A stretch of 64,000 nt of DNA from Hymenobacter sp. BT559 (GCF_017571525.1 NZ_JAGETY010000002.1:62001-126000), one strand, 5' to 3'. Counted from the stretch's first letter, positions 53,809 to 63,971 are shown. Notes: generated by a model not told the origin, from the letters alone. Translations and numbers: made by a program.

Positions 53809-55716
53809 ATGCAAAAAAATTGGTACTCCCGGCGCTTGCCGCACCTGCTGGCCGCGGCTGGCCTCGCCGGCGGCCTGGCTGGCTTCACTGCTCCCCAGCC
53901 GCCCGCAAAAGCAAAGGCTAGCCGCCACCTTGCCCCGGCTCCCCGCCACACGTTTGCGCTGGGCACCAATCAATTTTTGCTCGATGGTCAGCCGCTTCAA
54001 ATGATATCGGGCGAATTGCATTACCCGCGCATTCCGCGCGAGGCGTGGCGCAGCCGCCTCAAAATGGCCAAGGCGATGGGGCTGAATACCATCGGCACCT
54101 ACGTGTTCTGGAACGTACACGAGCCCCAGCCGGGCCAGTACGATTTCACGGGGAATAACGACGTGGCGGCCTTCGTGAAGATGGCCCAGGAGGAAGGCCT
54201 GTGGGTGATTTTGCGCCCCAGCCCCTACGTGTGCGCCGAGTGGGAGTTCGGCGGCTACCCCTACTGGCTGCAGAATGTGCCCGGCCTGAAGGTGCGCAGC
54301 CAGGAGCCGCAGTATATCGCCGCCTACACCCGCTACCTGCAGGCCGTGGGCAAGCAGCTCGCCCCGCTGCAAGTCAACCACGGCGGCCCCATCCTCATGG
54401 TGCAGGTCGAGAATGAATACGGCAGCTATGGCGCTGACAAACAGTACTTGGCGCAAAACAAGCAGCTCTTTATCAACGCGGGTTTTGATGGCCTGCTTTA
54501 TACCTGCGACCCGGTGGCCGATGTAGCCAAGGGGCACTTGCCCGGCCTGCTGCCCGCCGTAAACGGCACCGACCAACCTAGCCAGATTCGCAAGCTCGTC
54601 AACACCAACCACGGCGGTAAAGGCCCCTACTACGTGGCCGAGTGGTACCCGGCGTGGTTTGACTGGTGGGGCACGCCGCACCACACCGTGCCGGCTGCCA
54701 AGTACACGCCGGGCCTCGACTCGGTGCTGAAGGCCGGCATGAGCATCAACATGTACATGTTTCACGGCGGCACCACACGAGCCTTCATGAATGGGGCTAA
54801 TTATAAAGGAGATACCTCGCACTACGAGCCCCAGGTAAGCAGCTACGACTACGACGCGCCGCTCGACGAGGCCGGCAACCCTACCGCCAAATTCCGCGCC
54901 TTCCGCGAGGTGATTGCTAAATATCGGCCCGCCGGCCAGCCCCTGCCGCCCGTGCCCGCGGCCAAGCCTAGCGTGGCGCTACCCGCCGTGCAGCTCACCA
55001 AAAGCGCCAGCCTGCTAGCCCAGCTTCCTGCCCCCGTAGCCAGCCAAAAGCCGCTGACATTCGAAAACCTCAAACAAGCGTACGGCTTCGTGCTCTACCG
55101 CACTACTGTGGCCGGTGGCAGCGCCCAAACCCTGAAGCTGACCGACTTGCGCGACTACGCCGTGGTGCTGGTTAATGGCCAGCGCGTGGGCACCCTCGAC
55201 CGCCGCCAGCGCCAGGACAGCCTGCTGGTGAAGCTCCCCGCCGGGCAGGTGCAGCTCGACATATTAGTGGAGAACCTCGGTCGCGTCAACTTCGGCGAAT
55301 ACCTGCTGCAAAACACGAAGGGCATCACCAAGCGCGTGACGCTCGGCGGCAAGGAGCTGACGGGCTGGAAGCAATACGGCCTGCCCTTCGACCAAGCCCC
55401 GACGGTAAGCCAGGCCACGGCTGCCACTGCCGGCAGCGGCCCGGCCGTGCGCACCGCCACTTTCAGCGTGGCCAGTCCCACCGACACCTACCTCGACATG
55501 CGGCAGTGGGGCAAAGGGGTAGTGTGGGTGAATGGCCATAACCTGGGCCGCTACTGGGCCATCGGCCCGCAGCAAACCCTTTATGTGCCGGCCGAGTGGC
55601 TTAAGAAAGGCAGCAATACCATCACCGTACTGGAGCTTCTTAAGCCCCAGCAAACCGGCCTCGCCTTCCTCGACCACGCCATCCTGAGCGAGTTGCGCCC
55701 CATTAGCGCCCTCTAG
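53809..55716 (+). CDS. GH35 beta-galactosidase
   Basis: 635 residues from the ATG of MQKNWYSRRL (53809); a longer frame is open but lacks signal character. An N-terminal export signal (about 1-30) precedes the GH35 barrel: MISGELHYPRIPREAW, GLNTIGTYVFWNVHEP, VQVENEYGSYG (acid/base Glu203) and YVAEWYPAWFDWWG (nucleophile Glu278). Two jelly-roll domains follow; GKGVVWVNGHNLGRYW is the typical last one. It removes terminal beta-galactose. As the first gene of the locus it would act in the periplasm on oligosaccharides brought in by SusC/SusD. Confidence 0.94.
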   Translation: MQKNWYSRRLPHLLAAAGLAGGLAGFTAPQPPAKAKASRHLAPAPRHTFALGTNQFLLDGQPLQMISGELHYPRIPREAWRSRLKMAKAMGLNTIGTYVFWNVHEPQPGQYDFTGNNDVAAFVKMAQEEGLWVILRPSPYVCAEWEFGGYPYWLQNVPGLKVRSQEPQYIAAYTRYLQAVGKQLAPLQVNHGGPILMVQVENEYGSYGADKQYLAQNKQLFINAGFDGLLYTCDPVADVAKGHLPGLLPAVNGTDQPSQIRKLVNTNHGGKGPYYVAEWYPAWFDWWGTPHHTVPAAKYTPGLDSVLKAGMSINMYMFHGGTTRAFMNGANYKGDTSHYEPQVSSYDYDAPLDEAGNPTAKFRAFREVIAKYRPAGQPLPPVPAAKPSVALPAVQLTKSASLLAQLPAPVASQKPLTFENLKQAYGFVLYRTTVAGGSAQTLKLTDLRDYAVVLVNGQRVGTLDRRQRQDSLLVKLPAGQVQLDILVENLGRVNFGEYLLQNTKGITKRVTLGGKELTGWKQYGLPFDQAPTVSQATAATAGSGPAVRTATFSVASPTDTYLDMRQWGKGVVWVNGHNLGRYWAIGPQQTLYVPAEWLKKGSNTITVLELLKPQQTGLAFLDHAILSELRPISAL

Positions 55717-55738
55717 ATTCGGCAATTGGGTCATCAGC

Positions 55739-55782
55739 ATCCTGCATCATTGATAATCAATATATTATCAATGATGCAGGAT
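55739..55782. repeat. Inverted repeat between GH35 and susC
   Basis: ATCCTGCATCATTGATAA (55739-55756) and its exact complement (55765-55782), eight-base spacer, extended by one more pair. It lies 22 bp after the GH35 stop. No T-run follows. Confidence 0.9.
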
Positions 55783-55823
55783 ATCCAGCAGACCCTCGCT
55801 TATTGACTTTAACGACCGGTTTT

Positions 55824-55880
55824 GCTCCCCTTTTCGCTCGAAAAGGAGCCCCCGGCGGCTAACCAAAGCCAGTAATTTTA
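55824..55880 (+). promoter_or_regulatory. Possible promoter and operator of susC
   Basis: GCTCC, CC bulge, TTTTCG, CT, CGAAAA, GGAGC forms an 11-bp hairpin or operator at 55824-55849. A -7-like TAATTTTA lies at 55873-55880, 23 bp later. The layout copies that at 53651-53706, including TTTT and AAAA half-sites. Confidence 0.4.
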
Positions 55881-56000
55881 CACCACTTCCGAGCGCGCCT
55901 TTGTCGCTGCTTGAGGCTAGCCCACCTTGGCTGGCTCCCCGCGCTGATTTCACTTTTCCCCCACCCAGGCAGGCTTCGGCTTGCCCCATTTTACTTGCTG

Positions 56001-59000
56001 ATGCAGGCTAAATCGATACTCCTTTGTGGAGCCCTGCTGCCGCTGGCCGTTGTGGCCGCGCCTGTGGCCTCCGAGGCTGGCCCCTTGGCCCAGTCTGTTT
56101 CTGCCCGGCGCTCGGCCGCGGCCGACACGCCCATCACGGGCACCGTGCTTGATGAGAAAGGCGTAGGGTTGCCCGGCGTCACGGTCATCTTAAAAGGCAC
56201 CAGCGTGGGTGCTACTACCGATGGGGAAGGCCACTTTGCGCTGCGTATCCCGAGTGGCACCACGGGCGCTACGCTGGTCATCTCATCGGTGGGCTACAAC
56301 CGCCAAGAGGTAGCCGTGGGCGAGCAAACCACGCTGAGCATTCAGCTAGCCCCCAGCGCCCAGGCCCTCGACGAAGCCGTGGTTATCGGCTACGGCTCGC
56401 AGGAGAAGCGCACCGTTACCAACGCCGTAACCACTGTGCAGGGCGCCGAGCTCGCCAAGCTGACAGTGGCCGACGTAGGCTCGGCCCTGCAAGGCAAGGC
56501 CGCCGGCGTCACGGTTATCGGGGCAGGCTCGGAGCCGGGCACTACGCCCCAGATTCTTATCCGCGGCATCTCGACCATCAACGGCAACAGCCCCCTCTAC
56601 GTGGTGGATGGCCTACCAGTGAATGACATCAACTACCTCAACCCAAAGGATGTAGCCACCCTCACGGTGCTGAAAGATGCGGCTTCGGCGGCTATTTACG
56701 GCTCGCGGGCGGCCAATGGGGTAGTGCTCATCACGACCAAAGCCGGCACCATTAGCGCGCCGGTTATCACGGTCGATGCCACCTACGGCGTGTCGAACCC
56801 CACCCGGGTACCCAACATGGCTTCGGCCAGCGAGTACGCCCGCATCATGAACCTGGCCGCCACCAACTCGGGCAAGCCCGCCGTGTACGCCAACCCCGAC
56901 CAGTTTACCCAGACTACCAACTGGTGGGACCAGATTAAGCAGCGCGGCATCACGCAGAACTATTCGCTAGGCCTCTCGGGCGGCTCCGATAAGGTGCTGT
57001 ACTCCACGGGCCTGAGCTACTTTAAGGAGCGCGGCCTGGTGCGCGGCTCCGACTTCGACCGCCTCGTGCTGCGCGTGAAAAGCCAGTACCAGGCTGCCAA
57101 GCACCTGAAGATAGGCCAAGACCTGAACCTGTCGATGACCAAGCAGAGCTACCTCAACAGCGGCAGCCTGTTTCGGGATGCGTTCAACGACGACCCCATC
57201 ACGTCGCCCCGCGTGCCAGGCACTTCGGGCAACCCCTACGACTACTACGGTGCCTCGCCTACCGATATCGGTAATCCGCTGGCCTTTGTGGAGCGCAACG
57301 ACGACAAGCGCAACCAGTACTTTTTGGTGGGCACGGTGTACGCCAACTACGAGGTTATTCCGGGCCTAGTGGCCGAAACGCGCTTTGGTACGAACACCAA
57401 TTTTTACGAGCGCAACGCGTTTTCGCCGTTCTACACCATCGACGCCAACGAGCGCAACCAGGTAAACTCGATAACGACCGAGCACAACATCAACCTGTAT
57501 TGGAACAACACTAACACACTGACTTATAACAAGTCAATCGGCGACCACAACTTTACGGCCCTGGCGGCGGCTACGTTCGAGAAGTTCAGCAACCGGCCGC
57601 TATCGGGCTCGGGGCAGTCTATCCCCAGCAACGACCCTAGCCTGCGCTACCCCGATGCCGCCACGGCCGCCTTCAACGCCAGCGGCCGCACCTACGAGAA
57701 CACCATTGCCTCGCTCATCGGCCGCGTTACCTACGACTACAAAGGCCGCTACCTGCTGTCGGCCAGCGTGCGCCGCGACGGCGCCTCCGTATTCCCGACC
57801 AACAACCGCTACGGCACCTTCCCGTCGCTATCGGTAGGCTGGCTCATCACCGACGAGAGCTTCATGAAGTCGTTTGAGGCCATGAACTTCCTGAAGCTGC
57901 GCGCCAGCTGGGGCCGCGTGGGCAACCAGAACATCAGCAGCCTCACCAATGCGGCTTACACCGGCACCTTTGCCAAAACTTACTACGTGACTGGCGACGA
58001 CCGCAGCGCCCAAGTAGCGGTGATTCAGAGCAACGTGCCGAACCCCAACGTGAAGTGGGAAACGGTAGAAGACTACGACCTCGGCCTGGACTTCGGCTTT
58101 TTCCAGAATAAGCTGACGGCCACCTTCGACGTGTTCCGCCGCAACACCACCGACATGCTGATGTTCCAGGCCATTCCGGCGCACGCCGGCTACGGCTACA
58201 CCAGCCCGGTAACCAACATCGGCAGCATGAAAACCAATGGCCTTGACTTCACGGTGGGCTACGCCGAAAACAAGGGCGACTTCACCTACGGCCTGAGCGT
58301 GAACGCGACCCGCGCCGTGAGCCGCATCGGCACCCTAGCCAACGGCCAGGCGCTGTACTCGGGCAATACGCCTATCTTCGGGCGGCCTTCCAAAACCGAG
58401 GAAGGGGGCCTAGTGGGCGCCTTCTATGGCTACCAGACCCAGGGCATCTTCCAGACCCAGGGCGACATTGACGCCTATAAATCGGCGGCCGGCGCGCTCA
58501 TTCAGCCCAACGCCAAGCCCGGCGACTTCAAGTTTGCCGACCTCAACGGCGATGGCGTGATTGATGCCAAAGACCAGCAGTACATCGGCAACCCCACGCC
58601 GGCCATGACCTTCGGCGTAAACCTGAACCTGGGCTACCGCGGCTTCGACCTACAGGCCTCGCTGGTAGGCAGCCTCGGCAACGACGTGGTGAATGCCAAC
58701 AAAGGCTGGTGGTACTCTGGCAGCTATAACTACAACAAAATAGCCGGCCTCGAAGACTTGGCCTGGCACGGCGCCGGCACTTCCAACTCGGTGCCCCGCA
58801 TCACGGCCAACGACAACAACCAGAACCTGACGCGCTTCTCCAACTTCTACGTGGAAGATGGCTCGTATGCCCGCGTGCGCAACCTGCAAGTCGGCTACAC
58901 CTTCCGCAAGGAGATAGCCAGCGCCCTGCACATGGCTAGCCTGCGCCTCTACGTGAGCGGCCAGAACCTGTTCACCTTCACCAAATACAGCGGCGTGGAC

Positions 59001-59120
59001 CCCGAAATCGGCTACGGTCGCTCGTACACCGACGGCTCGTCGGCCCTCAACCGGGGCGTTGACCTGGGCAACTACCCCACTATGCGCACCTACCTGGTCG
59101 GCGCCAACATCGCCTTCTAA
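56001..59120 (+). CDS. susC: SusC-family TonB-dependent transporter
   Basis: 1039 residues from the ATG of MQAKSILLCG (56001). Signal peptide to about residue 25, then the carboxypeptidase-like domain (ITGTVLDEKGVGLPGVTVIL), the TonB box region and plug with the SusC signatures VVIGYGSQEKRTVTNAV, ISTINGNSPLYVVDGLPV and KDAASAAIYGSRAANGVVLI. The barrel follows with FADLNGDGVIDAKDQQYIGN near the C terminus. It imports glycan oligomers with SusD. It lies 21 bp before susD. Confidence 0.96.
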   Translation: MQAKSILLCGALLPLAVVAAPVASEAGPLAQSVSARRSAAADTPITGTVLDEKGVGLPGVTVILKGTSVGATTDGEGHFALRIPSGTTGATLVISSVGYNRQEVAVGEQTTLSIQLAPSAQALDEAVVIGYGSQEKRTVTNAVTTVQGAELAKLTVADVGSALQGKAAGVTVIGAGSEPGTTPQILIRGISTINGNSPLYVVDGLPVNDINYLNPKDVATLTVLKDAASAAIYGSRAANGVVLITTKAGTISAPVITVDATYGVSNPTRVPNMASASEYARIMNLAATNSGKPAVYANPDQFTQTTNWWDQIKQRGITQNYSLGLSGGSDKVLYSTGLSYFKERGLVRGSDFDRLVLRVKSQYQAAKHLKIGQDLNLSMTKQSYLNSGSLFRDAFNDDPITSPRVPGTSGNPYDYYGASPTDIGNPLAFVERNDDKRNQYFLVGTVYANYEVIPGLVAETRFGTNTNFYERNAFSPFYTIDANERNQVNSITTEHNINLYWNNTNTLTYNKSIGDHNFTALAAATFEKFSNRPLSGSGQSIPSNDPSLRYPDAATAAFNASGRTYENTIASLIGRVTYDYKGRYLLSASVRRDGASVFPTNNRYGTFPSLSVGWLITDESFMKSFEAMNFLKLRASWGRVGNQNISSLTNAAYTGTFAKTYYVTGDDRSAQVAVIQSNVPNPNVKWETVEDYDLGLDFGFFQNKLTATFDVFRRNTTDMLMFQAIPAHAGYGYTSPVTNIGSMKTNGLDFTVGYAENKGDFTYGLSVNATRAVSRIGTLANGQALYSGNTPIFGRPSKTEEGGLVGAFYGYQTQGIFQTQGDIDAYKSAAGALIQPNAKPGDFKFADLNGDGVIDAKDQQYIGNPTPAMTFGVNLNLGYRGFDLQASLVGSLGNDVVNANKGWWYSGSYNYNKIAGLEDLAWHGAGTSNSVPRITANDNNQNLTRFSNFYVEDGSYARVRNLQVGYTFRKEIASALHMASLRLYVSGQNLFTFTKYSGVDPEIGYGRSYTDGSSALNRGVDLGNYPTMRTYLVGANIAF

Positions 59121-59141
59121 TTTCTCCCACCCGCTCGTATC

Positions 59142-60686
59142 ATGAAAACGTTTCCCCGCATTTTTACCCTGGCGCTGGGCCTGAGCTTGAGCCTGGGCGT
59201 GCAGTCGTGCAAGACCTTCCTCGATGTGTCGCCCCAAGGGCAGCAAACTACTGATAACTACTACACTACCGCCGACGAGTGCAAGGCTGCCGTAATGGGC
59301 TGCTACGCCCTTTCGGACCAGGACGACTGGTGGAAAATCGACCGCAGCCGCATGTTTGGCGATGCCGGCTCGGACGATGCCTGGAAGGGCAACTCCATTG
59401 CCGGCGACCAGCGCGAGTTTGGCGACTTCGCCCGCTTCTTCTGGCTGCCCAATAACGAGTGGTTCGACAACCGCTACACGTTTATTTACCAGGCTATTGG
59501 CAACTGCAATGCCGCCCTCGTCGGCATCGATAAGGCGCCCATCGACCCGGCGCTAAAGGCGCAGCTGCTTGGCGAGCTGAAGTTTATCCGGGCGTACAAC
59601 TACTTCGAGCTCGTGAAAGGCTACGGCGGCGTGCCCCTGGTGCTCACGCCCGTGTCGCCATCCGAGTCGCTTACCATTCCGCGCGCTTCCACGGCCGCTT
59701 GCTACGCCCAGATTATTAAGGACCTGCAGGAAGCCGCCGCCGTGCTACCCGAGAAAAGCGCGCGCGCCAGCAGCGACAAAGGCCGCGCCACCAAAGGCGC
59801 TGCCAATGGCTACCTGGCTAAGGCCTACCTCTTTACCGAGCAGTGGGCATTGTGCCAGCAAACCGCCGAAACGGTTATCAACTCGGGCGAGTACAATCTG
59901 AACGACGAGTTCAGCCGCGTGTGGAACGTGAACAACCCCAACGGCAACGAGTCGCTGTTTGAGCTCAACTACAACGCCAACCAGACTTTTAGCCTCGGCA
60001 CCTACCTCACGGTGGTGATGCGCAGCCGCGCCGACGGTGGGTGGGGCTTCAACACGCCCACCAGCAACCTCGAGCAGGCCTTCGGCAACGACCCGCGCCG
60101 CCAGTGGACCATCATCAAGCAAGGCGACAATGTGGGGCCCAAAACGGCCAACTTCGACTACTCAAACTACGACACCAAGCTCTCGGAAAACGAGTCGGGC
60201 CGCATCAGCCGCAAGATGTTCCTGCCCCTCGCCGACCGCCCCGCCAACGAGGGCAACCACTCGCCGCTCAACCGCATCGAGCTGCGCTACCCCGACCTGC
60301 TGCTCATGCACGCCGAGGCCTCGAATAAGCTGGGCCAGGACGCCAAGGCGCTGGTATCGCTCAATATGGTGCGCGCCCGCGCCAACCGCCTGAGCCCCGG
60401 CACCGTGCTCCCCCGCACCTCCACCGGCGCGCAGCTGCTGGCCGACATCTGGCTGGAGCGCCGCCTCGAGCTCGCCATGGAAGGCCACCGCTACTACGAC
60501 CTCGTTCGGCAAAAGCGCTTAGTACCAGTGATGCAAGCTTTTAATGCTGACCAGCTGACCAGCACCGACCCCTACGACAAGGGCAAGGTGAAAGACCAGA
60601 TTTCGGATAAGAACAACCTGTTCCCCATTCCGACCAACCAGATTCAGCTCTCGGGCGGCGTTGTTACCCAAAACCCGGGGTACTAG
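59142..60686 (+). CDS. susD: SusD-family surface glycan-binding lipoprotein
   Basis: 514 residues. A lipoprotein signal ends GVQSC (Cys23). RagB/SusD architecture with TPR helices: FLDVSPQGQQTTDNYYTTAD at the start, LGELKFIRAYNYFELVKGYG and KGAANGYLAKAYLFTEQW, and the closing ELAMEGHRYYDLVRQKRL with FPIPTNQIQLSGG. It captures the oligosaccharide and caps SusC. A strong hairpin with T-run follows its stop. Confidence 0.96.
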   Translation: MKTFPRIFTLALGLSLSLGVQSCKTFLDVSPQGQQTTDNYYTTADECKAAVMGCYALSDQDDWWKIDRSRMFGDAGSDDAWKGNSIAGDQREFGDFARFFWLPNNEWFDNRYTFIYQAIGNCNAALVGIDKAPIDPALKAQLLGELKFIRAYNYFELVKGYGGVPLVLTPVSPSESLTIPRASTAACYAQIIKDLQEAAAVLPEKSARASSDKGRATKGAANGYLAKAYLFTEQWALCQQTAETVINSGEYNLNDEFSRVWNVNNPNGNESLFELNYNANQTFSLGTYLTVVMRSRADGGWGFNTPTSNLEQAFGNDPRRQWTIIKQGDNVGPKTANFDYSNYDTKLSENESGRISRKMFLPLADRPANEGNHSPLNRIELRYPDLLLMHAEASNKLGQDAKALVSLNMVRARANRLSPGTVLPRTSTGAQLLADIWLERRLELAMEGHRYYDLVRQKRLVPVMQAFNADQLTSTDPYDKGKVKDQISDKNNLFPIPTNQIQLSGGVVTQNPGY

Positions 60687-60747
60687 GGCTAGCCCCTGGC
60701 AGTGACTTAGCAGGCTCAGGCCCTGCCCGTACTGCTCCAAAACCCAA

Positions 60748-60815
60748 GCTAGCGGCCGGCCGCGTGATGTTACTCCTGCGGCAGGAGCCACGCGACCGGC
60801 CGCTAGCCTGTTTTT
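60748..60815 (+). terminator. Large hairpin with T-run after susD
   Basis: GCTAGCGGCCGG (60748-60759) pairs with CCGGCCGCTAGC (60796-60807), CGCGTG with CACGCG, and an inner CTCCTGC with GCAGGAG, then five T (60811-60815) follow after three bases. It probably reduces transcription from susD into the downstream hydrolases. It ends 59 bp before the GH5 start. Confidence 0.75.
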
Positions 60816-60874
60816 GCACCTTACGCTTTCCCCGTGCGCGGGGACTTTTTCTCCCACCCACTTTCCTTTTCCCT

Positions 60875-62356
60875 ATGAGCCACAAGCTCTTACTCCCCTC
60901 CCTTATCGGCATGGCGCTGGTGGGGCTAGCGCTCGCCTTGGCGGGCTGCGCCAAACAAGATGCCTCGCTGGCCCCTGCTCCGCTAGCCGTCGAGACCAGT
61001 GCCGTGGGCGCGGCCGGCATCGCGGGCCTGAACTGGGCCGACCCGCGCGATAACTTCGTGGACGACGCCCTCGTGCTATCGGGGCTAGCGGCCGGCGACA
61101 GCTACGCCACCGTGCAAACCAAGGCCGACCGCATCATCAGCGGCTTTCAGACTGCCACTGGCGCCAATACGGTGCGGATGCCCATCAACCCCACCACCGC
61201 CACGGGCACCACCTGGACCAGCTACACCGGGGCCATCGACAAGGCCCTGAGCAAGGGCATGAAGGTGATACTCTGCTGCTGGGAAAGCAATTCGTCGCGC
61301 AATGGCCTAGTGGACAACACCAGTCAGTTTTACGCCATGTGGCAGACGGTGGGGGCCTACGGGGGGAATGCCAACGTGTATTTTGAGGTGTTTAATGAGC
61401 CGCACGGCTACAGCCAGGCCGACCTGGGCAGCCTCTACGCCACCTGGCTGGCTACCTTCCCCAACGTGCCCCGCGGCCGCGTGCTGCTCGATGGCACTGG
61501 CTACGCCCAGAATATCACCGGCATCGGCGCCGACAGCCGCTTTGGCAATTGCCTGCTCTCCATCCACCTCTACGACTTCTTTTATAGCAGCCCCACCACC
61601 ACGGCCGCCAGCTGGGAAAACGCATTTGCCAGCAACCTGGGCAGCTACGCCAGCCGCGCCGTGCTCACCGAATGGGGCGCTTTCATGACCACCGGCGTCA
61701 ACTACAACGAGGCCATTGCCAACGATGTGAAGAAATCGTACGCGCTGGGCATCAGCAACTACTGCCGGCAGGCGGGCATCGCCAGCGTGTATTGGCCCGG
61801 CCTGCGCACCGGCGACCAGTATAGCCTGCTGCAGTTTGACGGCACCAACATGACCGTGAATAATGCTTCGGGGCTGGGCCGCGTGCGCTTTGCCTGGGGC
61901 GTGGGCACGGGCGGCACCGAAACGTTTTACCCCACCGCTTATTACCGCCTCATCAACCGCAACAGCGGCCAGGTGGCCGACGTCAACAACGCCTCTACGG
62001 CCTCGGCTGCGCCCGTTATCCAGTACTACCAGAACGGGGCCACTAACCAGCAGTGGCAACTTGCGGCTACCAGTGGCGGCTACTACCAGCTCACCAACCG
62101 CAATAGCAGCCAGGTCCTTGATGTGAATGGCGCCTCCACGGCCAATGCCGCACCCATTATTCAGTACCCCAGCAATGGCGGCCTCAACCAGCAGTGGCTG
62201 CTCACGGCCAATGCCGACGGCTATTACAAGCTAACCAACCGCAACAGTGGTCAGGTGCTTGATGTGAACGGGGCTTCAACAACCGCCGCCACTGGCCTCA
62301 TTCAATACCCTTCCAACAATGGCACCAACCAGCAATGGCTGGTTTGGCAGCAATAA
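60875..62356 (+). CDS. GH5 glycoside hydrolase with ricin-type lectin domain (endo-beta-1,6-galactanase-like)
   Basis: 493 residues from ATG 60875. Lipoprotein signal to LAGC (Cys25). The GH5 barrel begins GLNWADPRDNFVDDALVLSG; Glu175 in FEVFNEPHG is the acid/base and Glu266 in VLTEWGAF the nucleophile. The C terminus (about 355-493) has three beta-trefoil repeats with Gln-x-Trp (NQQW) and repeated NRNSGQVxDVN. The barrel and the lectin arrangement resemble, as I recall, the Streptomyces GH5 endo-beta-1,6-galactanase. It would cut galactan backbones or side chains at the cell surface. Confidence 0.88.
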   Translation: MSHKLLLPSLIGMALVGLALALAGCAKQDASLAPAPLAVETSAVGAAGIAGLNWADPRDNFVDDALVLSGLAAGDSYATVQTKADRIISGFQTATGANTVRMPINPTTATGTTWTSYTGAIDKALSKGMKVILCCWESNSSRNGLVDNTSQFYAMWQTVGAYGGNANVYFEVFNEPHGYSQADLGSLYATWLATFPNVPRGRVLLDGTGYAQNITGIGADSRFGNCLLSIHLYDFFYSSPTTTAASWENAFASNLGSYASRAVLTEWGAFMTTGVNYNEAIANDVKKSYALGISNYCRQAGIASVYWPGLRTGDQYSLLQFDGTNMTVNNASGLGRVRFAWGVGTGGTETFYPTAYYRLINRNSGQVADVNNASTASAAPVIQYYQNGATNQQWQLAATSGGYYQLTNRNSSQVLDVNGASTANAAPIIQYPSNGGLNQQWLLTANADGYYKLTNRNSGQVLDVNGASTTAATGLIQYPSNNGTNQQWLVWQQ

Positions 62357-62405
62357 GCCCGGCCACGCCGCTAGGGTAGCCGCCAGTTTTTCGCTTCCTC
62401 GAACT

Positions 62406-63971
62406 ATGCTTAAAAAACTCGATTCTCTTCCCTTGCGCCATTGGCTGGGCCTGGTCAGCTTACTGGCCATCAGCAATCTAGCGCAGGCCCAGACGGCCAC
62501 GCCAGCGGTTGTTACGGTCCACATCGACGCCACCAAGACCTACCAGACTATTGCCAACTTCGCGGCCTCCGATGCCTGGGCCTGTCAGTTTGTGGGCAAT
62601 TGGCCGGCGGCCAAAAAGGAAGCCATTGCCGACCTACTCTTCAGCACCGAGGCCGGCCCCGGTGGCCAGCCCAAAGGCATTGGCCTTTCGATGTGGCGCG
62701 TAAACCTGGGCGCGGGTAGCGCCGAGCAGGGCGAGGCCAGCGGCATCAAGGACGAGTGGCGCCGCGCCGAGTCGTTTTTGACGCCGGCCGGCACCTACGA
62801 TTGGGAACGCCTGGCCGGCCAGCGCTGGTTTATGGCCGCCGCCCGCAAGCGGGGCGTAACGCAATTTTTGGGCTTTCTGAATAGCCCACCGGTGTCGCTG
62901 ACGCGCAACGGCAAGGCCTACGCCACCGCCAAGCAGCCTAACCTGGCCCCGGAGAAATTTGGGGCCCTTGCTGACTACTGCGCCCGCATAGTAGCCGGGG
63001 TGCGCCAAAAAACCGGCATCACGTTCGACTACCTCAGCCCCGTAAACGAGCCGCAGTGGGACTGGAGCGATGGTGGCCAGGAAGGCACCCCGTTTCAGAA
63101 TGACGACATCGCTGGCATTGCCAAAGCGCTGGGTGCAAGCCTAACGGCCAACAAGCTCTCCACCCAAATTCTATTAGCGGAAGCTGGCAAGCTCGACTAC
63201 CTGTTTACCGCCGCCGACAAGCCCGGGCGCGGCGACCAGATAGGTGCTTTTTTCGCAAACAAAGCCGCGCCGACTTACCTCGGCAGCACGCTCCACGTGG
63301 CACCCATCATGGCCGGGCACAGCTACTTCACTACTTCGCCCCAGGCGCAGGCCGTAGCTACCCGCCAGCAGCTGGCATCCCGCGTAGCAAGCGTGCCAAG
63401 GCTAGCCTACTGGCAGTCGGAATACTGCATCTTGGGCGATAACGCGGGCGAAATCAACGGCGGGCCGCGCGACCTGGGCATGGCCCCGGCGCTGTACCTG
63501 GCCCGCGTCATCCACACCGATTTAACGGTGGCCAATGCCGCCGCCTGGCAGTGGTGGCTGGCCATCTCGCCCTACGACTACAAGGACGGCCTAGTGTACA
63601 TCGACAAAAGCAAGACCGACGGCCAGTATTACCCTAGCAAAATGCTGTGGGCGCTGGGCAACTACAGCCGCTTTGTGCGACCCGGCGCCGTGCGCCTCGC
63701 CGCCCATCTCGACGGCGCGGCTAGCCCTACCGGCCCGCTGGTATCGGCCTACCGCAGCGCCGACGGCAAGCACCTCATCACGGTGGTAGTCAACGGCTCG
63801 GACGCGCCGGCTAGCCTGCGACTGGAGCTTACTGGGCGAAAAATAGGGGCTAGCCAGCCCTACGCTACTTCGGCGGCTGGCGACTTGCAGCCGGGCCCGG
63901 CCGTGGCGGCGGGGCAGGCAGTGCCCGTGGCGCCGCGCTCCATTACCACCCTGGTGAGTGCGCTACGCTAG
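62406..63971 (+). CDS. GH30 glycoside hydrolase (beta-1,6-galactanase-like)
   Basis: 521 residues from ATG 62406. A signal peptide ends NLAQAQ (about residue 29). The barrel contains MWRVNLGAGSAEQGEASGIK, QFLGFLNSPPVSLTRNGKA, acid/base Glu215 in LSPVNEPQWDW and nucleophile Glu339 in AYWQSEYCILGDN. A C-terminal beta-sandwich completes the family architecture. The sequence style fits the GH30 subfamily known for endo-beta-1,6-galactanases, but other GH30 activities remain possible. It is the last complete gene of the window, 49 bp after GH5. Confidence 0.88.
   Translation: MLKKLDSLPLRHWLGLVSLLAISNLAQAQTATPAVVTVHIDATKTYQTIANFAASDAWACQFVGNWPAAKKEAIADLLFSTEAGPGGQPKGIGLSMWRVNLGAGSAEQGEASGIKDEWRRAESFLTPAGTYDWERLAGQRWFMAAARKRGVTQFLGFLNSPPVSLTRNGKAYATAKQPNLAPEKFGALADYCARIVAGVRQKTGITFDYLSPVNEPQWDWSDGGQEGTPFQNDDIAGIAKALGASLTANKLSTQILLAEAGKLDYLFTAADKPGRGDQIGAFFANKAAPTYLGSTLHVAPIMAGHSYFTTSPQAQAVATRQQLASRVASVPRLAYWQSEYCILGDNAGEINGGPRDLGMAPALYLARVIHTDLTVANAAAWQWWLAISPYDYKDGLVYIDKSKTDGQYYPSKMLWALGNYSRFVRPGAVRLAAHLDGAASPTGPLVSAYRSADGKHLITVVVNGSDAPASLRLELTGRKIGASQPYATSAAGDLQPGPAVAAGQAVPVAPRSITTLVSALR

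Noticed and set aside
56001..60686. Starch utilisation system proper
   Set aside because: Although SusC/SusD-like, the neighbouring enzymes are GH35, GH5 and GH30, not GH13 or GH97 amylases.
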